Positions 1 through 5,511 of a DNA stretch of 17,757 bases are shown in pieces; positions within the stretch are counted from its first letter, which is position 1, and each line of letters starts with the position of its first letter. Under the pieces are notes generated by a model. The model ran no database searches. It saw only the letters and a program-made list of their open reading frames with translations, and was not told the DNA's origin. Source of the DNA: JADKIH01 sp031367345 (lineage in GTDB: Bacteria > Bacteroidota > Bacteroidia > AKYH767-A > 2013-40CM-41-45); assembly GCA_031367345.1 (NCBI GenBank), contig JANLPR010000062.1, positions 1 to 17,757 on the forward strand, given 5' to 3'. A program made the translations under genes and the position numbers.

Positions 1-112
1 CTATTGCTTTAGCAAGATAATCAGCAATAATTTTTTTTAATCTGCGAATCTGCGGCTATTTTTACCCAGCTCATCTTGTAGCGCCATAATTTCCATAAAT
101 CAACAATATTCC
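1..112. other. Degenerate non-coding edge region with a Bacteroidota-type repeat motif
   Basis: No intact reading frame covers this edge stretch. At 41-57 it contains the repetitive motif TCTGCGAATCTGCGGC, a kind of sequence I know from intergenic repeats and decayed genes in Bacteroidota. On the minus strand, just past the stop of the truncated DUF5686 gene, a short stretch reads GILLIYGNYGATR before another stop. That resembles loosely the C-terminal end of GxxExxY proteins, but it is too short to identify. Bases 2-8 and 23-29 form a 7-bp inverted repeat followed by a T-run. The stretch is probably debris at a junction that broke the neighbouring gene; this is inference. Confidence 0.35.
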
Positions 113-1129
113 TTAACTTAGCTGATGATTAAATGGAAGTACGTTGTCATTATCAAGTACGATAAACGTTTCTTTTAAACGAAATGTATCTATAAATTCC
201 ATTTGCTGATTCTTTGTAATTATTAAATCGGCGCTATGAATATACCATGTATCATCTGCAATATAAATTGTACCGGTAAATGCCGGATCGTACAATCGTT
301 TTGGAGTTACAGAAATTTGGTGAATGAGTCTTCCATTTTCTAAAAATGTACCCTCCAGTTTATATTTGTAGGTGAACAGTGCATTACTGCTTATTGGCGA
401 GATAATTCCTCGAGGAGCTATATCTGCGATAGTAACTAAATTCTCATACAAATTAATCAACACATCAGTCGATTGATTAAAACTAAATGTTTTTGGTGAA
501 CCACTCACTTTTGAGCTTACCATTTCTTCTTTATAATCGGAAGGATGCTTATAAAACAAATGCGAAACCGACTCGCTCAAATAAAACATTTTTGTTACTG
601 TGTCGAGAATTTCACCAACATCTACTTTTGCACCCATGAATGATTCAGGATGATCTAATAATCGTTGCGTCGATTTTACATAAGCATCGCAATAATATAC
701 ATCTACTTTATCTCGAAAGTACGCTCGTTTCTTTTGTGCATTTCTGATAATTTCATAAGCTGGATCTTCAGCGTTTGCTTTTATTACTACCTCTTTCAGA
801 TTAAATGTTTGCAACGACAACTCCACATTTATAATTATTGGAACATCCTTTATTTCCACTTTTTTAATTATTGCAGAATAACCGATAATTTTAAAGGTAA
901 GTTCATAGTTACCCGACGACAAATCCAATTTGTATTGACCATCAGAATTTGATGTAGTGCCAATACTTGTTCCGGCAATATATACTCCGGCATAAGCAAG
1001 AGCATTCTTTTTCTCATCTGAAATGACACCACTAACTGTTGTTGCCTTTGAGAAAGATGAAAATAATAAAATGAAAATAAACATCGCCTTACCGGCTATG
1101 AATTTCGTTTTTGAGTTCCAGGATTCCAT
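113..1129 (-). CDS. Truncated carboxypeptidase-regulatory/DUF5686 family envelope protein
   Basis: The product has a hydrophobic signal segment (MFIFILLFSSFSKA), then a CarboxypepD_reg-like beta-sandwich at about residues 30-115 (VSGVISDEKKNALAYAGVYI, GTSIGTTSNSDGQYKL). From about residue 123 (DPAYEIIRNAQKKRAYF) to the end it matches the start of DUF5686, including KRLYDPAFTGTIYI and VLPFNHQ. DUF5686 proteins are usually about 800 residues, thought to be secreted or outer-membrane and to include a C-terminal barrel-like region. Here the frame stops after about 338 residues, and none of the three minus-strand frames beyond it restores the family, so the gene looks disrupted. Three starts are possible: 1165, 1129 and 1084. 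I chose 1129 because it gives a lysine-containing n-region before the hydrophobic core, at the cost of a 41-base overlap with the upstream glycosyltransferase. 1084 would avoid the overlap. It is the last gene of the DUF4199-GT2-GT4 operon. Confidence 0.75.
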   Translation of the reverse strand: MESWNSKTKFIAGKAMFIFILLFSSFSKATTVSGVISDEKKNALAYAGVYIAGTSIGTTSNSDGQYKLDLSSGNYELTFKIIGYSAIIKKVEIKDVPIIINVELSLQTFNLKEVVIKANAEDPAYEIIRNAQKKRAYFRDKVDVYYCDAYVKSTQRLLDHPESFMGAKVDVGEILDTVTKMFYLSESVSHLFYKHPSDYKEEMVSSKVSGSPKTFSFNQSTDVLINLYENLVTIADIAPRGIISPISSNALFTYKYKLEGTFLENGRLIHQISVTPKRLYDPAFTGTIYIADDTWYIHSADLIITKNQQMEFIDTFRLKETFIVLDNDNVLPFNHQLS

Positions 1130-2225
1130 CAATAAAGTTTTTCCAGGAAAATTTCCTGCTATCAATTAATACATTTTTTGAAAATTCTACTTCACGATCG
1201 TTCTGATAAAAATCTATAATCGCTTCGGCAATGTCGTCTGAACTTCGTTCCACTACATAACCTACTTTCCCATTGGCAACAATCTCTGCCAATCCTCCAA
1301 CATTCGTCACCAACATTGGCTTGCCAAAATGATACGCTATTTGTGTGATACCACTCTGCGTTGCATTTTTATAAGGTTGAGCTACAAGATCACACGCTCC
1401 AAAATAATATTTCACATCTTCCTTTCCTATAAAATTAGTTTTCAAAATGAAAGGCTTTCCACCTTCGATTGCATTAATTTTATCGAGATATGGAATTTCA
1501 TTTTCATAGAACTCTCCGGCAATAATCAATTTCACATTCAATTTTCTTACCTGCGGATTTCCCATTGCTTCTATCAGAAGATCTAAGCCTTTATATGATC
1601 GTATAAATCCAAAGAACAAAATAATTTTATCAGTAGGCAATAATCCTAAGTAAGTTCGTGCAATCGTTTTGTCGACCGATTTTCCAAAGATATCGTAAAT
1701 TGGATGTGGAAGAAATTTTTTATTTGTTGTAGCAGTAAAAGATGAGAGATCTTCAAGCACCGACTTTGACATAGCCACAAATCCATCACAGTTCTTAATA
1801 AAATAGTTCGTCAGTATTTTGTCGCCTATTCTTTTCTCATGTGGAAAAACATTGTCGGTGATTGCAATTACTTTTATTTTTTTTCTCCGTAATAATTTCG
1901 CAATCGTCCCCAAGGCCGGAGCCATAAAGGGCAACCAATATCGAATAATTACCAGATCAGGATTTTCTTTAGCAATTAACTTTGCTGTTTTACTCCATGA
2001 AAATGGGTTTAGCGAACTAATTGAATGTACGATTGAAAGTCCGGGTGTAGGTTGACCGTCGCTTTTTTGTGACTTGCCGGGAAATAAAATTTTAGGATAC
2101 TGAAAGTAGAATGAAAATAACTTCGTGTCAATATTTTCATTTTGCAAACCAAGTGCAAGTGCTTCATTAAAATCGGCAATACCTCCTCGGAGTGGAAATG
2201 CGGGTCCTACAATTATTATTCTCAA
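1089..2225 (-). CDS. Glycosyltransferase family 4 (GT-B fold)
   Basis: A 378-residue GT-B glycosyltransferase, probably moving a sugar from a nucleotide donor onto a cell-surface glycan or lipid carrier; the substrate cannot be read from sequence. The N-terminal domain begins MRIIIVGPAFPLRGG, with the glycine-rich loop at residues 13-15. The C-terminal donor-binding domain begins near IILFFGFIRSYKG (201-213) and contains YKNATQSGITQIAYHFGKP (285-303) and TNVGGLAE (307-314). By my eye alignment the usual EX7E acidic pair is not present and falls on A288/I296. This QSG-type variant is common among Bacteroidota homologues. The start codon is TTG: an in-frame TAA lies five codons upstream, and the conserved N-terminus begins exactly here. 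It lies 25 bases after the GT2 gene, and both probably work in the same surface-glycan pathway. Confidence 0.88.
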   Translation of the reverse strand: MRIIIVGPAFPLRGGIADFNEALALGLQNENIDTKLFSFYFQYPKILFPGKSQKSDGQPTPGLSIVHSISSLNPFSWSKTAKLIAKENPDLVIIRYWLPFMAPALGTIAKLLRRKKIKVIAITDNVFPHEKRIGDKILTNYFIKNCDGFVAMSKSVLEDLSSFTATTNKKFLPHPIYDIFGKSVDKTIARTYLGLLPTDKIILFFGFIRSYKGLDLLIEAMGNPQVRKLNVKLIIAGEFYENEIPYLDKINAIEGGKPFILKTNFIGKEDVKYYFGACDLVAQPYKNATQSGITQIAYHFGKPMLVTNVGGLAEIVANGKVGYVVERSSDDIAEAIIDFYQNDREVEFSKNVLIDSRKFSWKNFIDGILELKNEIHSR

Positions 2226-2250
2226 ATCAGAGCAAGATTAGCATAGGTGA

Positions 2251-3207
2251 TCAAAGATTACATTTTTTCTCTACCAGATATCGATTTCTTTCGGGTGACG
2301 AACGAGAAATTAATTCGCCCAGAAATCCCGCCAAAAATAATTGTGTACCAATGATCATAGAGCTAAGCGAAATATAAAACGAAGGACGGTTGGTTATTAA
2401 CCGAGCCGGAAGATTATGATATACGCTATACAATTTACTAAATCCCAAATAACTTGCAGTGAGCATGCCTATGAGAAACATAAGAGTACCTAGCATTCCA
2501 AAAAGATGCATTGGTTTTTTACTAAATCGAGAGACAAACGTGATGGAAAGCAAATCTAAAAAACCATTGATAAAACGTTCCAAGCCAAATTTTGTAACGC
2601 CATATTTTCTTGCCCGGTGCTCCACTACCTTTTCACCTATTTTTACAAACCCTGCCCACTTAGCAATAACAGGAATGTAACGATGCATTTCACCATAAAC
2701 TTCTATACTCTTTACTACATCACGACTATACGATTTTAATCCGCAGTTGAAATCATGCAAATTATTTATCCCCGACATTCTTCGTGTTGCCCAATTGAAA
2801 AATTTTGTGGGTATCGTTTTAGTGATGGGATCATACCGTTTCTTTTTCCAACCCGATACAAGATCATAGCCCTCTTTCACAATCATTTCATACAATCCCG
2901 GAATTTCATCCGGACTATCTTGCAGATCTGCATCCATCGTAATAATAACTCTTCCTTGAGAAATAATAAATCCTTCGTTGAGCGCTGCCGATTTACCATA
3001 GTTCCTTCTGAATCGAACACCTTTAATCGAATGATTTTGTGAAGCGAGTTGCTCGATCATTTCCCACGATCGATCCTTACTTCCATCGTCGAGTAAAAGT
3101 ATTTCATACGAAAAACTATTCGCTTTCATTACCCTTACGATCCATTCGCAAAGTTCATTCAACGATTCTTCTTCGTTATAAAGCGGTATGATTACAGAAA
3201 TATCCAC
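2251..3207 (-). CDS. GT2 polyprenyl-phosphate glycosyltransferase (DPM1/GtrB-like)
   Basis: A 318-residue membrane-associated GT-A enzyme. It opens with DISVIIPLYNEEESL, has the nucleotide site LLLDDGSKDRS (37-47) and metal-binding DADLQDSPDEIP (92-103), and the acceptor-loop motif RKYGVTKFGLER (200-211). Two hydrophobic segments follow at about 233-255 and 280-302. This architecture is typical of DPM1/GtrB/ArnC-like enzymes that transfer a sugar to undecaprenyl phosphate at the inner face of the cytoplasmic membrane. The sugar is unknown. The start codon is GTG at 3207, only 6 bases after the DUF4199 stop; the conserved N-terminus leaves no room for a later start. It sits between a DUF4199 membrane protein and a GT4 glycosyltransferase in one operon. 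Confidence 0.9.
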   Translation of the reverse strand: MDISVIIPLYNEEESLNELCEWIVRVMKANSFSYEILLLDDGSKDRSWEMIEQLASQNHSIKGVRFRRNYGKSAALNEGFIISQGRVIITMDADLQDSPDEIPGLYEMIVKEGYDLVSGWKKKRYDPITKTIPTKFFNWATRRMSGINNLHDFNCGLKSYSRDVVKSIEVYGEMHRYIPVIAKWAGFVKIGEKVVEHRARKYGVTKFGLERFINGFLDLLSITFVSRFSKKPMHLFGMLGTLMFLIGMLTASYLGFSKLYSVYHNLPARLITNRPSFYISLSSMIIGTQLFLAGFLGELISRSSPERNRYLVEKKCNL

Positions 3208-3213
3208 AAGCTA

Positions 3214-3747
3214 TCAACCAAGATTTGAATTAAAAGGAGTAGATTCTTTTTTCATGAACACCGAAATGATCAATGAAAAAATGAAGCCCATTAAGCCCGC
3301 GCCAAGAGCAGAAAATACAAACAACCACATGGGCTGAGTAAATTTTTTCGTGTATTCCAAGCCCATCTGCATCTGCTCTTCAGTCATTCCTCTATCAGCC
3401 ATACTTTGTTGGGCCGCTTCCATGATCTGTTGCATAGATTCAGGAGAAATGTATTGAAAGAAAAGTACAGAAAATGCGCCTGTAATTATTCCGCCGTAAA
3501 GTCCTATTAATGTTCCGGTGCCTAACGATTTTGAATAGCTAATAAATCCGTTGAGGTCGGCATCTCTGTGCGACTTTATTCCGATAATGATAAAAAAGAT
3601 CAACAATAAATATCCAATATATTGAGGAGCTTTAGAGTTGATATTCGTGCCCATTAAATAAAATAACATAAACACAACCACACCCGACAAACCGTAGAAG
3701 GCTCCGTAAGTTAATGCAGCTTTGTTTTGAGATCTCGTTTCTTCCAT
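3214..3747 (-). CDS. DUF4199 family integral membrane protein
   Basis: A 177-residue protein, mostly hydrophobic, with about four predicted membrane segments: GAFYGLSGVVVFMLFYLM, YIGYLLLIFFIIIGI, GTLIGLYGGIITGAFSVLFF, and a C-terminal segment around LFVFSALGAGLMGFIFSLII. A polar loop with MADRGMTEEQMQ lies between the last two. This matches DUF4199, a Bacteroidota family of unknown function that is often next to a GT2 glycosyltransferase. I start it at MEETRSQNKAALTYG (3747) rather than at an upstream ATG at 3855, because an exact consensus promoter lies at 3765-3795, inside the longer frame. It is the first gene of the operon with the two glycosyltransferases and the broken DUF5686 gene. Confidence 0.85.
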   Translation of the reverse strand: MEETRSQNKAALTYGAFYGLSGVVVFMLFYLMGTNINSKAPQYIGYLLLIFFIIIGIKSHRDADLNGFISYSKSLGTGTLIGLYGGIITGAFSVLFFQYISPESMQQIMEAAQQSMADRGMTEEQMQMGLEYTKKFTQPMWLFVFSALGAGLMGFIFSLIISVFMKKESTPFNSNLG

Positions 3748-3764
3748 AATGTTATAGTTTGCTG

Positions 3765-3795
3765 CAAACCTACATGTATTTCTTAAATAGACAAA
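3765..3795 (-). promoter_or_regulatory. Consensus Bacteroidota promoter for the DUF4199-GT2-GT4 operon
   Basis: On the minus strand TTTG (3795-3792), exactly 19 bases, then TAGGTTTG (3772-3765) match the Bacteroidota housekeeping promoter TTTG-N19-TAnnTTTG at every defined base. Transcription should begin about 7 bases later, leaving a 5' leader of roughly a dozen bases before the ATG at 3747. A TAGCTA-GA-TAGCTA repeat lies just upstream at 3807-3820. Confidence 0.8.
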
Positions 3796-3927
3796 AGAAA
3801 GCTGTATAGCTAGATAGCTACTTTTGAACATCATAGCATTGAAAAAAGAAACCATCAGAAACGTATTGTTCTATTGAGCGAATCATTGAGTGTTCACCAC
3901 CGAAAAAAATCATTTTTTTTCATCTTT

Positions 3928-3960
3928 TTTGAAATAAATACAATGATTTTATTACTTTCG
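3928..3960 (+). promoter_or_regulatory. Promoter of the SRP RNA
   Basis: TTTG at 3928-3931 and TACTTTCG at 3953-3960 resemble the Bacteroidota -33 and -7 elements, with one mismatch in the -7 element and a spacer of 21 rather than 19. The -7 element ends 4 bases before the first paired base region of the SRP RNA, which is the right place for its start. Confidence 0.6.
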
Positions 3961-3963
3961 CAC

Positions 3964-4060
3964 CGGGTAAGTCCTATACGACCAGCTCCTGCTAAACTCC
4001 CCAGGTCGGGAACGGAGCAAGGATACGTGGTTGAGCGGTGCGATATAGTAAGCTTACCCA
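3964..4060 (+). ncRNA. ffs: Bacterial small signal recognition particle RNA (4.5S type)
   Basis: This is the RNA scaffold of the signal recognition particle, which binds Ffh and targets nascent membrane and secreted proteins to the Sec translocon. The diagnostic apical hairpin is present: AGGTCG-GGAA-CGGAGCAAGG, with the GGAA tetraloop at 4009-4012 and the asymmetric A-rich internal loop that binds the Ffh M domain. The two ends pair as GGGTAAG (3965-3971) with CTTACCC (4053-4059), closing one long hairpin of about 97 bases, the small SRP RNA type without an Alu domain. It has its own promoter upstream and a T-tract downstream. Exact ends are estimated from the pairing. Confidence 0.92.
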
Positions 4061-4070
4061 TTCTTTTTTT
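4053..4070 (+). terminator. Terminator of the SRP RNA
   Basis: The 3' strand of the closing SRP helix (CTTACCC, 4053-4059) is followed at once by ATTCTTTTTTT (4060-4070). The terminal helix plus this T-tract would act as an intrinsic terminator; the DNA beyond stays strongly T-rich to about 4115. Confidence 0.55.
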
Positions 4071-4134
4071 CTTTGATTTTCTTTAATTTTCATTTTTTCC
4101 TTTTATCTTTTTTTCCACAGGCTGTTCACAAGCC

Positions 4135-4158
4135 TTTGAAGTGAAAATATACTTCAAA
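4135..4158. repeat. 8-bp perfect inverted repeat upstream of the transaldolase (possible operator)
   Basis: TTTGAAGT (4135-4142) and ACTTCAAA (4151-4158) are exact reverse complements separated by 8 bases. The site covers the place where the -33 element of the transaldolase promoter should lie, given the -7-like element at 4167-4174. It could be a protein-binding operator or simply a hairpin; there is no T-run after it to make it a terminator. Confidence 0.45.
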
Positions 4159-4166
4159 ATAAAACT

Positions 4167-4174
4167 TACCTTCG
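4167..4174 (+). promoter_or_regulatory. Probable -7 element of the transaldolase promoter
   Basis: TACCTTCG matches TAnnTTTG except for one base and lies 26 bases before the chosen ATG at 4201. No TTTG occurs at the 19-base spacing; that position is occupied by the inverted repeat at 4135-4158. Confidence 0.4.
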
Positions 4175-4200
4175 CATTCAAATCTCTTAAACGTAGTCTT

Positions 4201-4866
4201 ATGAAATTCTTCATCGATACAGCTAATCTTGCACAAATAAAAGAAGCTGAAGATCTTGGTGTTCTTGATGGTGTAACAACCAACCCTTCGCTGATGGCGA
4301 AAGAAGGAATAACAGGTACAGCAAACATATTAAAACATTACGTCGACATTTGCAACATTGTAACAGGTGATGTAAGCGCCGAAGTAATATCGACCGACTA
4401 CAAAGGTATAATTGAAGAAGGTGAAAAACTGGCTTCACTCCATAAACAAATTGTAGTGAAAGTGCCAATGATTAAAGATGGCGTAAAAGCATTGAAGTAT
4501 TTTTCAAACAAAGGAATTAAAACTAATTGCACACTGGTATTCTCTGCCGGACAAGCACTTTTAGCTGCTAAAGCTGGTGCTACTTATGTATCACCTTTTC
4601 TTGGCAGACTAGATGATATCAATCAAGATGGTATTGAATTGATAGAGCAAATCGTATATATTTATCAGAACTACGACTTCGGAACTCAAGTACTTGCTGC
4701 TTCAATTAGAAGTCCGTTACACATTGTACGCTGCGCTGAAGCCGGTGCTGATGTTGCTACTTGCCCCCTATCTGCCATCCTCGATCTACTTAAACATCCG
4801 TTAACCGATTCTGGTCTTGCTAAGTTTTTGGAAGACGCTAAAAAATTTACAACTGTTTCAGCATAA
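4201..4866 (+). CDS. fsa: Transaldolase, small TalC/FSA-fold type
   Basis: A 221-residue TIM-barrel enzyme of the short class I transaldolase family, which moves a dihydroxyacetone unit between sugar phosphates in the non-oxidative pentose phosphate pathway. The Schiff-base lysine is K87 in VVKVPM. Other family blocks are FIDTANL (4-10), GVTTNPSL (24-31), YVSPFLGRLDD (129-139) and VLAASIR (164-170). By alignment from memory with E. coli FSA, the positions that separate aldolase from transaldolase are E61 (Gln59 in FSA) and F133 (Tyr131 in FSA). Both point to true transaldolase, so the fsa-style name reflects the fold. I start at MKFFIDTANL rather than at 4141, since the extra 20 residues are not family-like and contain the probable -7 element. 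A YciO-type gene follows 23 bases later. Confidence 0.93.
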   Translation: MKFFIDTANLAQIKEAEDLGVLDGVTTNPSLMAKEGITGTANILKHYVDICNIVTGDVSAEVISTDYKGIIEEGEKLASLHKQIVVKVPMIKDGVKALKYFSNKGIKTNCTLVFSAGQALLAAKAGATYVSPFLGRLDDINQDGIELIEQIVYIYQNYDFGTQVLAASIRSPLHIVRCAEAGADVATCPLSAILDLLKHPLTDSGLAKFLEDAKKFTTVSA

Positions 4867-4889
4867 GTTTTTAGAAGCTAAATGTAATT

Positions 4890-5501
4890 ATGATACTTAA
4901 ATTTTTCGGTTCTTCGGTCAATGAAAAACACATCGAACAAATTGTTCGTACGTTGAAAGATGGAGGTATCATAATTATTCCTACTGATACAGTTTATGCG
5001 TTGGCCGGAGATATTCATAGTTCTAAAGCAATGGAAAAAATTTGTCGCTTTAAAAACATAAAACCCGACAAAGCAAATTTTTCGTTTTTATGCCACGACC
5101 TGCGAAATATTTCTGAATTTACTAAACCTTTCAATACTGAGATTTTTCGATTGATGAAAAATTCTTTGCCGGGACCTTTTACTTTTATTCTGAACGCAAA
5201 TAACAATATTCCGACTATTTTCAAATCGAATAAAAAGACGATCGGTATCAGAGTTCCTGACAATCCGTTTTCCCAAGCAATTATTGAAGCCCTTGGAAAT
5301 CCATTGATGGTAACATCAGTTCACGATGACGACGAGTTTTACGATTACGTAACTGATCCGGAGGTAATCCATGAACGCTTCGGTGCACAAGTCGATCTTG
5401 TGATTGACGGTGGAGTAAGCGATTTCGAACCTTCAACAGTAATAGATTGTACAGACTCCGAGCCTGTAATTATTCGTCAAGGAAAAGGAATCGTCAATTA
5501 A
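4890..5501 (+). CDS. Sua5/YciO/YrdC family protein (YciO-like; possible threonylcarbamoyl-AMP synthase)
   Basis: A 203-residue single-domain protein of the Sua5/YrdC fold. Family members make threonylcarbamoyl-AMP from threonine, bicarbonate and ATP for the tRNA t6A37 modification. Visible blocks are IIIIPTDTVYALAGD (27-41), FSFLCHDL, LPGPFTFIL, KKTIGIRVPDNP and a C-terminal STVIDCT...IIRQGKG. The sequence is closer to E. coli YciO than to TsaC/YrdC, notably around ANFSFLCHDLRNIS and TIGIRVP. The lysine-rich segment KNIKPDK stands where TsaC proteins carry a KxR motif. Many genomes annotate this clade as L-threonylcarbamoyladenylate synthase; whether it is the main t6A enzyme or a YciO paralogue depends on whether a TsaC exists elsewhere. 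It probably shares a transcript with the transaldolase and converges on the epimerase/dehydratase gene with only 10 bases between stop codons. Confidence 0.88.
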   Translation: MILKFFGSSVNEKHIEQIVRTLKDGGIIIIPTDTVYALAGDIHSSKAMEKICRFKNIKPDKANFSFLCHDLRNISEFTKPFNTEIFRLMKNSLPGPFTFILNANNNIPTIFKSNKKTIGIRVPDNPFSQAIIEALGNPLMVTSVHDDDEFYDYVTDPEVIHERFGAQVDLVIDGGVSDFEPSTVIDCTDSEPVIIRQGKGIVN

Positions 5502-5511
5502 TTGCATCCGA

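Noticed and set aside
2..38. Inverted repeat TATTGCT/AGCAATA followed by a T-run, as a plus-strand terminator
   Set aside because: The stem is AT-rich with a 14-base loop, lies at the window edge and no plus-strand gene precedes it in view, so it cannot be supported.
3748..3855. Upstream 36-residue extension of the DUF4199 gene
   Set aside because: An exact promoter lies inside it at 3765-3795, and the family-like sequence begins at the ATG at 3747.
3874..4086. Open frame of 70 codons across the SRP RNA
   Set aside because: It is explained by the conserved SRP RNA; the peptide has no family features and the frame overlaps the RNA promoter and T-tract.
4119..4135. AGGCT-N7-AGCCT inverted repeat after the SRP RNA
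   Set aside because: Only 5 bp and not followed by a T-run; the stronger 8-bp repeat next to it was reported instead.
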